Shown here piece by piece: positions 1 to 8,990 of a stretch of 64,000 bases of DNA. Where the stretch lies: contig NZ_VWPH01000012.1 of assembly GCF_008630535.1 (NCBI RefSeq), positions 62,001 to 126,000 on the forward strand, read 5' to 3'. The notes under the pieces are model-generated. The model made no database searches and was not told where the DNA came from. It saw only the letters and a program-made list of their open reading frames with translations. This stretch comes from Saccharopolyspora hirsuta. Its GTDB lineage: Bacteria > Actinomycetota > Actinomycetes > Mycobacteriales > Pseudonocardiaceae. Numbering within the stretch: the first letter of the stretch is position 1; each line of letters opens with the position of its first letter. A program made the position numbers and the translations under genes.

Positions 1-24
1 GAACTCCCCCAGGGCAACTCATGA
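1..24 (+). CDS. 3' end of an upstream gene, probably phosphatidylserine decarboxylase
   Basis: Frame 1 reads ELPQGNS then TGA at 22-24, and that TGA overlaps the ATG of pssA as ATGA. The 4-bp overlap suggests a translationally coupled upstream gene. Psd precedes pssA in many actinobacteria (including Mycobacterium), so psd is the natural candidate, but seven residues cannot prove it. Confidence 0.35.
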   Translation, partial: ELPQGNS

Positions 25-950
25 GCATGCGAACCACTCCCGGCGTCCGGCTGCTGCCCAACGCGATCACCGTGTTGGCGATGTGCGCCGGGCTGTCCGC
101 GGTCCAGTTCGCGCTCAACGGCAACCTCAACGGCGCCATCGCGTCCATCGCGGTCGCGGCGGTGCTCGACGGCCTCGACGGGCGGATCGCCCGCCTGCTC
201 GACGCCACCTCGAAGATGGGTGCCGAGCTGGATTCGCTGTCCGACGCGATGTCCTTCGGCGTCGCCCCGGCGCTGACGCTCTACGCCTGGCAGCTGCAGG
301 ACAACCGGGTCGGCTGGGTGGCGGCGCTGGTCTTCGCGGTGTGCATGGTGCTGCGCCTGGCGCGGTTCAACACGCTGCTGGAGGACGCCGACCAGCCCCC
401 GTACGCCAAGGAGTTCTTCGTCGGGGTGCCCGCCCCGGCGGCCGGGCTGCTCGCGCTGCTGCCGCTGATCCTCACCGCGCACTTCGACCACGCCGGGTGG
501 TGGGCGGACCAGGGCGTGGTCATGGTCTGGATGGTGCTGATCGCCGCGCTCGCCGTCAGCCGGGTCCCCACGCTGTCGCTGAAGACCGTCAAGGTGCCGC
601 CGAGGCTGGTCGCGCCGCTGCTGGTGCTGGTGGCGATGCTGGCGGCCGGGATCATCGTGTTCCCGCTGATCTCGCTGGCCATCGCGATGGTGGTCTACCT
701 GCTGCACATCCCGTACGCGGTCTACCGGCACAACTGGCTGGCCAAGCACCCGGAGGCCTGGGAGGCGCCGCCGCGCGAGCGCCGCGCGATCCGCCGCCGC
801 ACCCAGCGCATGGGCCTCCGCCCGCCCCTGCGCCGCAGCGTGGCGGGCGCGGCGCGCCGCGTGCGCCGCCGCTACAGCCACCCGAACGGCCCCCGCCGCA
901 GCTGGCGCCGCCTGGAGCTCCGCCGCGACCGCAACGACACGAACCGCTGA
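21..950 (+). CDS. pssA: CDP-diacylglycerol--serine O-phosphatidyltransferase
   Basis: This membrane enzyme joins serine to CDP-diacylglycerol to make phosphatidylserine, the precursor of phosphatidylethanolamine. The CDP-alcohol phosphatidyltransferase signature is complete: D50, D53-G54, A57-R58, G67, D71 and D75. Hydrophobic segments continue to about residue 235. The last 60 residues form a very Arg-rich tail, longer than in most homologues and probably cytosolic. The ATG overlaps the stop of the previous frame, which supports this start and coupling to psd. Confidence 0.93.
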   Translation: MSMRTTPGVRLLPNAITVLAMCAGLSAVQFALNGNLNGAIASIAVAAVLDGLDGRIARLLDATSKMGAELDSLSDAMSFGVAPALTLYAWQLQDNRVGWVAALVFAVCMVLRLARFNTLLEDADQPPYAKEFFVGVPAPAAGLLALLPLILTAHFDHAGWWADQGVVMVWMVLIAALAVSRVPTLSLKTVKVPPRLVAPLLVLVAMLAAGIIVFPLISLAIAMVVYLLHIPYAVYRHNWLAKHPEAWEAPPRERRAIRRRTQRMGLRPPLRRSVAGAARRVRRRYSHPNGPRRSWRRLELRRDRNDTNR

Positions 951-963
951 CCGCCCCGGGGTA

Positions 964-1011
964 CCGCGATTTCAATGGAACTCGGACCTCCGATTTCCAT
1001 TGAAATCGCGG
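964..1011. repeat. Long palindrome, GCGATTTC family, copy 1
   Basis: Arms GCGATTTCAATGGAA and TTCCATTGAAATCGC pair perfectly, followed by one mismatch, a TCGG/CCGA stem and an ACCT loop. It lies just after pssA and could act as a transcription terminator although no T-tract follows. The same 44-bp sequence recurs at 26636-26679 and related ones at 11124 and 14351. Confidence 0.9.
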
Positions 1012-1038
1012 AGAGTCCGCCACAACCCGGACGACCTG

Positions 1039-1136
1039 CCCCGGCGCGTCGGGCACCCGACACACCGGGGGACCGCAGTTTCAATTGAAACTGCGGAACG
1101 ACGTGGGTGGGGATCACAGTTTCAATTGAAACTGCG
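1039..1136. repeat. Hairpin plus two GCAGTTTC-family palindromes
   Basis: A 15-bp imperfect hairpin (1039-1070) is followed by a perfect 24-bp palindrome at 1073-1096 with core CAGTTTCAATTGAAACTG, and a second palindrome of the same core at 1117-1134. The ordered set 964-1136 is repeated with few changes at 26635-26805, so the set was duplicated as a unit. It fills the space between pssA and the next gene. Confidence 0.9.
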
Positions 1137-1190
1137 GGTCGGACGGCGGGAACTCGGGGTCCGCGGCGGGGGCGCGGTTAAGCTCGCGGC

Positions 1191-3389
1191 GTGTCGTCGA
1201 TAACGCTGACCGCTCGGGTTTCACCCTCCGCCAAGGACGCTCGGCGCGGGGTGGTGCGGTTGCACCCCGAAGTGCTCGATGCGCTGGGGCTGCGGGCGTG
1301 GAACGCCGTGCAGCTCACCGGTGCGCGGGTGACCGTGGCGCTCGCCGCCGCTGCCGAGGCCAGCAGCCCCACCGGCGTGGTGCTGCTGGACGACGTCGCG
1401 CTGATGAACCTCGGGCTCGCCGAAGGCGCCGAGGTCGGCGTGGCCCCGGTGCAGGTCAGCGCGGCGAAGCGGGTGGTCATCGCCGGTTCGCGGATCGCTC
1501 GGGCCACCGTCGCGCCGGAGACGTTGCGGCTGGCGCTGACCGGAAAGGTCTTCGGCACCGGCGACACCGTCTCGCTGCTGCCGCAGGACGTCGCCCCGGC
1601 CACCACCGCCAACGCGGGCGAGGTGCGCCGCAAGCTGTCCAACGCCATCGGCCTGACCTGGACCAACGAGCTGATCACCATCGCCGCCACCGAACCGGCC
1701 GGGGCGGTCGCCGTCCAGCCGTCCACAGTGGTCGAGTGGCGCGACGCGAGCAGCCCGCAGACCGCCGCGCCGGTCGCGGCACCGGCCCCGCCCACGCCCG
1801 TGGAGCGAGAACCGGCGGTGCCGGTCGCCGACCTGGTCGGCTCGCGCGACACCGCCAAGCGGCTCGGCGAGTGGCTGCGCCTGGCCTTCGAGCAGCCCGA
1901 GCTGCTGCGCCGCCTCGGCGCCGAACCGCACCTCGGCGTGCTGCTCAGCGGACCGTCCGGGGTCGGCAAGGCGACGCTGGCCCGCGCGGTCACCGCCGAC
2001 ATCGGCGCCGAGCTGGTCGAGCTGGCCGCTCCGAGCGTCGCGGCGCTCGAACCGGGTGCCGCCGCGCAGCGCCTGCAGGACGCGATCAACCGCGCCACCA
2101 GCGCCGCGGGCAAGCGCGTGCTGCTGCTGACCGACGTGGAGAGCCTGCTGCCGGGCACCGAACCGCCGCCGCTGGCCACCGTGGCGCTGGACGCGATCCG
2201 CGGCGCGATCGGCACCGACGGGCTGGCCGTGGTCGTCACCAGCTCCCAGCCGCAGTCCATCGACCCCAGGCTGCGCGAACCCGGCCTGGTCGACCGGGAG
2301 CTGACGCTCGGGCTCCCGGACGACGCCACCCGCACGGACCTGCTGCGGGTGCTGCTGCGCAACGCGCCGCTGGCCGACGACGTGCAGCTGTCCGAGGTCG
2401 CCGAGCGCGCCCCGGGCTTCGTCGTCGCGGACCTGGTCGCGCTGTGCCGGGAGGCCGCGGTCGGCGCGGCCCTGCGCCACCAGGACGACTCGGCCGACCC
2501 GCGCATCCGCCAGCAGGACCTGCTGGACGCGCTGGCCTCGGTCCGCCCGATCTCGATGTCCACATCGGACAACCTGCAGACCGGCGGGCTGACGCTGGAC
2601 GACGTGGGCGACATGACCGAGGTGAAGCAGTCCCTCACCGAGACGGTCCTCTGGCCGCTGCAGTACCCGGACTCGTTCACCCGGCTCGGCGTGGAGCCGC
2701 CGCGCGGCGTGCTGCTGTACGGGCCACCTGGCTGCGGCAAGACGTTCCTGGTCCGGGCGCTGGCGGGCAGCGGGCGGCTGAACGTGCTGGCGGTCAAGGG
2801 CGCGGAGCTGATGGACAAGTGGGTCGGCGAGTCCGAGCGCGCGGTCCGCGAGCTGTTCCTGCGCGCCGCCAACGCCGCCCCGGCGCTGGTGTTCCTGGAC
2901 GAGGTGGACGCCCTGGCGCCGCGCCGCGGCCAGTCCTCGGACTCCGGGGTGGCCGACCGCGTGGTGGCCGCGCTGCTGACCGAGCTCGACGGCGTGGAAC
3001 CGATGCGCGACGTGGTGGTGCTCGGCGCGACGAACCGCCCGGAGCTGGTCGACCCGGCCTTGCTGCGCCCCGGCCGCCTGGAGCGCCTCGTCTACGTGCC
3101 GCCGCCGGACGCGGACGCGCGCGAGGCGATCCTGCGCGCCGCGGCGAAGAACACCCCGCTGGCGTCCGATGTGGACATCCCGGCGCTGGCGGCCGAGCTG
3201 GACGGCTACTCGGCGGCGGACTGCGCGGCCCTGATCCGCGAGGCGGCCCTCACCGCGATGCGCGAATCCCTCGCGGCGGCCGAGGTCTCAGCCGCCCACC
3301 TCGCCACCGCCCGCAAGGCGGTCCGCCCCTCCCTGGACCCGGCCCAGCTCGCATCCCTGGAGTCCTACGCCCAGTCCCACCGCCCCTGA
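1191..3389 (+). CDS. CDC48/p97-like AAA+ ATPase
   Basis: 732 residues. An N-terminal CDC48-type double-psi barrel region (about 1-100) precedes two AAA modules. The first has a Walker A (GPSGVGKA, 254-261) but its Walker B is weakened to LLLTDVE (311-317). The second is canonical, with GPPGCGKT at 511-518, FLDEVD at 568-573 and an arginine-finger stretch RPGRLER at 626-632. It probably unfolds or remodels proteins as a hexamer, with the second ring doing most of the hydrolysis. Gene order with pssA/psd on one side and virR/def on the other matches the Mycobacterium Rv0435c locus. The start is a GTG at 1191. Substrate is unknown. Confidence 0.88.
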   Translation: MSSITLTARVSPSAKDARRGVVRLHPEVLDALGLRAWNAVQLTGARVTVALAAAAEASSPTGVVLLDDVALMNLGLAEGAEVGVAPVQVSAAKRVVIAGSRIARATVAPETLRLALTGKVFGTGDTVSLLPQDVAPATTANAGEVRRKLSNAIGLTWTNELITIAATEPAGAVAVQPSTVVEWRDASSPQTAAPVAAPAPPTPVEREPAVPVADLVGSRDTAKRLGEWLRLAFEQPELLRRLGAEPHLGVLLSGPSGVGKATLARAVTADIGAELVELAAPSVAALEPGAAAQRLQDAINRATSAAGKRVLLLTDVESLLPGTEPPPLATVALDAIRGAIGTDGLAVVVTSSQPQSIDPRLREPGLVDRELTLGLPDDATRTDLLRVLLRNAPLADDVQLSEVAERAPGFVVADLVALCREAAVGAALRHQDDSADPRIRQQDLLDALASVRPISMSTSDNLQTGGLTLDDVGDMTEVKQSLTETVLWPLQYPDSFTRLGVEPPRGVLLYGPPGCGKTFLVRALAGSGRLNVLAVKGAELMDKWVGESERAVRELFLRAANAAPALVFLDEVDALAPRRGQSSDSGVADRVVAALLTELDGVEPMRDVVVLGATNRPELVDPALLRPGRLERLVYVPPPDADAREAILRAAAKNTPLASDVDIPALAAELDGYSAADCAALIREAALTAMRESLAAAEVSAAHLATARKAVRPSLDPAQLASLESYAQSHRP

Positions 3390-3488
3390 CCACCACCCGG
3401 GTGACGCGAGGCCGGGCGCGGCAGAACTGGCGCACAGCCCGAGGACGACGTTGCCCGGATGGCGGTCAACACGCGGCGTCCGCCCGGG

Positions 3489-4142
3489 TCACTTGGCGGC
3501 GGAGGGGCCCTTGTAGTCGTTGGTGATGATGGCGATCAGGCCCGGCGTGGCGTCCTGGATGCCGTCGAAGCGGGGCTCGACGCGGGCGCCGAAGCGGGCC
3601 GCCAGGTCCTTCGCCTGGCTCTCCTCCGGGGTGCCCGGGCGGAAGTAGACCGTCGTCGTCGGGATCAGCCCCGCCGAGTAGTTGCCCACCTCCGGGACGT
3701 CGTAACCGGCACGGCGGAAGTCCTCCGCGGCGCGGTGCGCCAGGCCGCTGATCGTGCTGTTGTTGTAGACCCGCACCGTGACCGCTTCGGCCTGCTCGCC
3801 GGAGCCGTTCGGCGCGTCGGGCCGCTGCTGGTGCTGGCCCGGCGGGGGCACCGGCTGCTGCTGGCCGTCCTGGTCCCCCGCGGGCGGCAGCGGCGCGGGC
3901 GGCGGCGGGGCCTCGGGCTGCTGCGCCGGTTCGGAGGCGACGGGCGGCGGGGGCGGTTGCACCAGCGAGGACTTCGCCGGGTAGTTCCCCGGTTCGGGGG
4001 GCAGCGGTTGGGCGGAGTTCGACGTGTCGCCGCCGGAGACCAGCGTGGCGATGCCGATGGCGCCCGCGATCACACCGGCCCCGATCAGCCCGAAGCCGAT
4101 GAGCTTGGCCTTGGCGGGTCCGGTGGATTCCCCTGAAGTCAT
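3489..4142 (-). CDS. virR: LytR_C-domain envelope protein (VirR/Cei-like)
   Basis: 217 residues. One N-terminal membrane segment (about 14-35, LIGFGLIGAGVIAGAIG) is followed by a Pro/Gln-rich extracellular linker (about 45-115) and a LytR_C domain (about 118-212) beginning VTVRVYNNSTISGLA. Mycobacterial VirR has this build and works in cell-envelope integrity. It shares order with the DUF3263 gene and def (Rv0431-Rv0430-Rv0429c as I recall). The ATG overlaps the previous stop by one base (TGATG), so the longer upstream frame was rejected. Confidence 0.82.
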   Translation of the reverse strand: MTSGESTGPAKAKLIGFGLIGAGVIAGAIGIATLVSGGDTSNSAQPLPPEPGNYPAKSSLVQPPPPPVASEPAQQPEAPPPPAPLPPAGDQDGQQQPVPPPGQHQQRPDAPNGSGEQAEAVTVRVYNNSTISGLAHRAAEDFRRAGYDVPEVGNYSAGLIPTTTVYFRPGTPEESQAKDLAARFGARVEPRFDGIQDATPGLIAIITNDYKGPSAAK

Positions 4143-4576
4143 CAGTGCAACTCGATTCCCAGTCGTTGAGCGGCCCGTGCGCGCTGCCGAGCCGCCCGTG
4201 CCTTGCGCAGCCGTTTGATCAGCATAGGGTCCGCGCGAAAAGCTGCAGGACTGTCCAGCAGCGCGTTCAGCACCTGGTAGTACCGCGACGGCGACATGTC
4301 GAACAGCTCGCGGATCGCCTGCTCCTTCGCGCCGGACCGCTTCCACCACTGCGCCTCGAACGCCAGCACCCCGAGCTCCCGGTCGGTGAGCGCCCCGGAC
4401 GGCAGCGGCGCCGGTTCGGGCTCGGGCTCCGCGACCGGCTCGGCGACGGGTTCGGCCACCGGCTCGGCGAGCCGCAACCGCCGCCCCTCCGGCGATCGCT
4501 GCTGCTCCTGCACGCGCGCGAGCTGCTCGCACTGGCGAGCGATCTCCTGCGCGGTCAGCATTTGGGCGGCGTCCAT
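4142..4576 (-). CDS. DUF3263 family protein
   Basis: 144 residues. The C-terminal half (about 65-135) has the DUF3263 pattern, including RELGVLAFEAQWWKRSGAKE and an SPSRYYQVLNALLD helix-turn-helix-like stretch. An AEPV repeat linker sits between it and a short N-terminal helix. It may bind DNA, but no target is known. It is co-transcribed with virR (1-bp overlap) and divergent from def. Confidence 0.82.
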   Translation of the reverse strand: MDAAQMLTAQEIARQCEQLARVQEQQRSPEGRRLRLAEPVAEPVAEPVAEPEPEPAPLPSGALTDRELGVLAFEAQWWKRSGAKEQAIRELFDMSPSRYYQVLNALLDSPAAFRADPMLIKRLRKARAARQRARAAQRLGIELH

Positions 4577-4749
4577 CCGACTCCTCGCCTCGCGATCCGG
4601 GCCTTCGGCGCGTTCGCGGAATCACACGGCTGTGATTCCGCTCCCGATTACACCATGCCCGCCGATCGCGGCGGCGGCGATCACACCGGCGGGTACCGGA
4701 AAAGAGCACCCCCGGACCGGCCTGCGGCGTTGCCGATAAGGTCGCCGTC

Positions 4750-5331
4750 ATGGCTGTTCACCCGATCTGCGTCTACGGCGAGCCGGTGCTGCACCACCCC
4801 ACGCGCCCGGTGGAGCACTTCGACGAGGAGCTGCGCACCCTCGTCGAGGACATGTTCGAGACGATGGCCGCCGCGAACGGCGTCGGGCTGGCGGCCAACC
4901 AGATCGGCGTGGACCTGCGGCTGTTCGTCTACGACTGCCCGGACGACGAGGGCGTCCAGCACCGCGGCGTGGTGGTGAACCCGGAGCTGACCACCTCGGA
5001 GATCCCGGAGGGGATGCCGGACCCGGACGAGGACTGGGAGGGCTGCCTGTCGGTGCCCGGCGAGTCCTACCCGACCGGCCGGGCGAGCTGGGCGAAGGTC
5101 ACCGGGTCCGATGTGGACGGCAAGCCGATCGAGGTCGAGGGCACCGGGTTCTTCGCCCGCTGCCTGCAGCACGAGACCGACCACCTGGACGGCTACGTCT
5201 ACCTGGACCGCCTGGTCGGCAGGCACAAGCGCGCCTCGAAGAAGATGATCAAGCGCAACGGCTGGGGCGTGCCCGGGCTGACCTGGGACCCGGCCGAGCA
5301 CGGCGACCCCTTCGCCGACGACGAGGACTGA
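4750..5331 (+). CDS. def: Peptide deformylase
   Basis: This cytosolic metalloenzyme removes the formyl group from the initiator methionine of new proteins. All three motifs are present: GVGLAANQ (44-51), EGCLS (97-101, with Cys99 as metal ligand) and HETDH (141-145, the other two ligands and the catalytic Glu). At 193 residues it has normal length with the acidic C-terminal tail common in actinobacteria. It shares a 173-bp divergent intergenic region with the DUF3263 gene. Confidence 0.96.
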   Translation: MAVHPICVYGEPVLHHPTRPVEHFDEELRTLVEDMFETMAAANGVGLAANQIGVDLRLFVYDCPDDEGVQHRGVVVNPELTTSEIPEGMPDPDEDWEGCLSVPGESYPTGRASWAKVTGSDVDGKPIEVEGTGFFARCLQHETDHLDGYVYLDRLVGRHKRASKKMIKRNGWGVPGLTWDPAEHGDPFADDED

Positions 5332-5910
5332 TCAGAAGTCCTTGGTGTCCAAGGTGAAGCCGAACGGTTCGGGAATCTCGATGGGCTCCCCGAACGGCAC
5401 CTTGCGCTGACGCCTGTATCTGCCACCAGCCGGGCCGGAGTACAGCGTCACCGAAGGTTCGTCCTTCGCGAATCGGTCGATCAGCAAGTACAGCGGAACA
5501 CCGCCATGCGCGTAGCCCCAGAGCTTCTCGTTCCGATCCCTGTTCGCATTGGACTTTGATGTGATCTCGACGGCAAGCAGTGCTTGCCCCGCAGGCACCG
5601 GAACGGGGTCATCGTCCGCCGGTAGTGCTTCCAAGGGGATGACGACCAGATCAGGAATGAAGAGGTTGCTCCGCAGCGGGACCTCAACGGCAGCGGTCTG
5701 AAAAATTCCCCAGCTCTGCGGAATCGTCCGGGCGAGGACGCGATGCACCCGGTCAGCGATCACGTTGTGGCCATATCCCGGCGGCGGGGTCATGACGATG
5801 CTCCCCTCGATGATCTCCGCGCGCCAAGCCTTGTTAGGCAAATCCACGTTCTGCCAGACCTGAACCAGTTCATCCCACGTCGAAGGAGAGAACACCGGGG
5901 CAGCAGTCAT
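5332..5910 (-). CDS. Uma2 family putative endonuclease (DUF820)
   Basis: 192 residues with the Uma2 PD-(D/E)xK-like pattern: E35 in EIIEGSIVM, D87 in IPDLVV, and E115/K119 in VEITSKS, then a long helix ending in YLLIDRF. Such proteins are common in actinomycetes and cyanobacteria, usually of unproved function. The start at 5910 is chosen because AGGAGGTGA lies about 8 nt upstream; an upstream ATG lacks such a site. Its stop abuts the def stop (TGATCA), so the genes converge with no spacer. Confidence 0.75.
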   Translation of the reverse strand: MTAAPVFSPSTWDELVQVWQNVDLPNKAWRAEIIEGSIVMTPPPGYGHNVIADRVHRVLARTIPQSWGIFQTAAVEVPLRSNLFIPDLVVIPLEALPADDDPVPVPAGQALLAVEITSKSNANRDRNEKLWGYAHGGVPLYLLIDRFAKDEPSVTLYSGPAGGRYRRQRKVPFGEPIEIPEPFGFTLDTKDF

Positions 5911-6032
5911 GGCGCGGTCACCTCCTGTATCGATACCGTCACCCACCGTGCTCACCACCCCTGACAAGTTGTGATCGCCCTGGTCACGAGCCTAACGGCA
6001 AACCACCTCGCCGTCATCGGGGTGAACGGGGG

Positions 6033-6061
6033 TTGGCAGTGCGCGGGGGTGCGGCTAGCCT
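6033..6061 (+). promoter_or_regulatory. Predicted thiC promoter
   Basis: TTGGCA (6033-6038) and TAGCCT (6056-6061) are 17 bp apart, a good fit to a housekeeping actinomycete promoter. Transcription would begin shortly before the TPP riboswitch. Confidence 0.6.
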
Positions 6062-6079
6062 CGGGCAGCGACAAACGAA

Positions 6080-6180
6080 GACCGCGGGAGCTCGCACCAA
6101 CAGCGGGCTGAGAGGGCGGCTGGAGAACTCCGGGGCCGCCGACCGCATGAACCTGACCGGGTAATGCCGGCGTAGGGAGT
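6080..6180 (+). promoter_or_regulatory. TPP riboswitch (THI element) of thiC
   Basis: The conserved blocks GGGCTGAGAGG (from 6105) and GCATGAACCTGACC followed by GGTAATGCC and CGTAGGGAG (to 6179) are the pyrimidine- and pyrophosphate-sensing parts of the TPP aptamer. The terminal GGGAG is also the ribosome binding site of thiC, 10 nt before the GTG at 6190, so ligand binding should block translation directly. Confidence 0.95.
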
Positions 6181-6189
6181 GGATTGGCA

Positions 6190-7833
<1,644 letters not shown>

Positions 7834-7849
7834 ATCCCCTGGTCAGCGA

Positions 7850-7893
7850 CCGCGAGTACTGTGCGGTGCTATCGCCCGGCACAGTACTCGCGG
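7850..7893. terminator. GTGAGT-type hairpin after thiC
   Basis: CCGCGAGTACTGTGC (7850-7864) pairs perfectly with 7879-7893; the loop contains GCTATCGC. It is one of at least four similar gene-end hairpins in the window (22481, 24906, 41723). A role as terminator or mRNA stabiliser is inferred. Confidence 0.65.
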
Positions 7894-7954
7894 AACCTGA
7901 CCTGCGGAAATGCGCGCACGCACCCGGGAAGATCGGCAGGAGCGGGGCCGTAGC

Positions 7955-8830
7955 ATGGACTGGATGCACGAGATCTCGGCGGAGCACGAAGCACGGCCCG
8001 CGAACGACACCGCCCCACCGACCGCGCTGACCATCGCCGGATCGGATTCCGGGGGCAGCGCCGGGATGCACGCCGACCTGCGCGCCTTCTTCGCCTGCGG
8101 GGTGCACGGGATGACCGCCGTCACCGCGGTCACCGTGCAGAACACCGTCGGCGTCACCGGGCTGGTGGAGATCCCGCCGGAGACCGTCGCCGCGCAGGTC
8201 GACGCGGTGGCCTCCGACATCGGCGTGGACGCCGCCAAGACCGGGGTGCTCGCCTCCGCGGCGACCATCGAAGCGGTGCTGGAGGTCTGCGACGCGCACG
8301 GCATCGGGCGCGGCGGGCGCACGCCGTTCGTGGTGGACCCGGTCGCCGCCTCCCGCAGCGGTGAGCCGCTGCTCCGGAACGACGCCCTGGACGCGCTGCG
8401 CAACGAGGCCTTCCCGCGCGCCTCGCTGGTGACCCCGAACCTCGACGAGGTGCGGCTGCTGACCGGCATCGACGCGCGCACCCGCGCCGACCTGCTGGAC
8501 GCGGCCAAGGCGATCTACGACTTCGGCCCGGAGTGGGTGCTGATCAAGAGCGGCCACCTGCCCGACGACCCGGAGTGCATCGACCTGCTCTTCGACGGCT
8601 CCGAGGCGATCCCGCTGGCCGGTCCGCGCTACGCCACGGTGCACACGCACGGCGCCGGGGACGTCTTCGCCTCGGCGATCACGGCGGCGCTCGCCAAGGG
8701 CGCGTCGATGCCGGACGCGGTGCGCAGCGGCAAGCGGTTCGTCACGCGCAGCGTGGCGCACGCCTACCCGCTCGGTGCCGGGGTCGGGCCGGTGTCGACC
8801 TTCTGGCGGGTCAGCCCGCGCTCGTTCTGA
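7955..8830 (+). CDS. thiD: Hydroxymethylpyrimidine / phosphomethylpyrimidine kinase
   Basis: A ribokinase-fold enzyme that phosphorylates HMP to HMP-PP for thiamine synthesis. It has TIAGSDSGGSAGMHADL near residues 26-42 and a C-terminal THGAGD anion-hole motif with D236. Many ThiD proteins have Cys in the equivalent GTGC motif; the Asp form seen here I also recall from mycobacterial ThiD. The start at 7955 is the first ATG after AGGAG, though spacing is long (12 nt); ATG 7964 is possible. It is separated from thiC by the hairpin at 7850. Confidence 0.9.
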   Translation: MDWMHEISAEHEARPANDTAPPTALTIAGSDSGGSAGMHADLRAFFACGVHGMTAVTAVTVQNTVGVTGLVEIPPETVAAQVDAVASDIGVDAAKTGVLASAATIEAVLEVCDAHGIGRGGRTPFVVDPVAASRSGEPLLRNDALDALRNEAFPRASLVTPNLDEVRLLTGIDARTRADLLDAAKAIYDFGPEWVLIKSGHLPDDPECIDLLFDGSEAIPLAGPRYATVHTHGAGDVFASAITAALAKGASMPDAVRSGKRFVTRSVAHAYPLGAGVGPVSTFWRVSPRSF

Positions 8831-8990
8831 GCCGCCGACACTCCCCAACCAGACCCCTAATAGAGTGATTTCCATCCCGGATCTGTAACCCGAATGGTGT
8901 GCCTCATCGACAAACTGGTCGAGAAGCGCGTAATTCCCAGGACCGCACGCCTCTGCTGCGCGCGGTCCGCTGCGCGCTGCGCGAACGACG

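Noticed and set aside
964..1136. CRISPR array
   Set aside because: Repeats are palindromic, few, unevenly spaced and without unique spacers; no cas genes are present.
1178..2872. 564-codon minus-strand frame opposite the AAA ATPase
   Set aside because: Ser/Arg/Thr-rich composition typical of the antisense of a GC-rich gene; the plus strand has complete AAA motifs.
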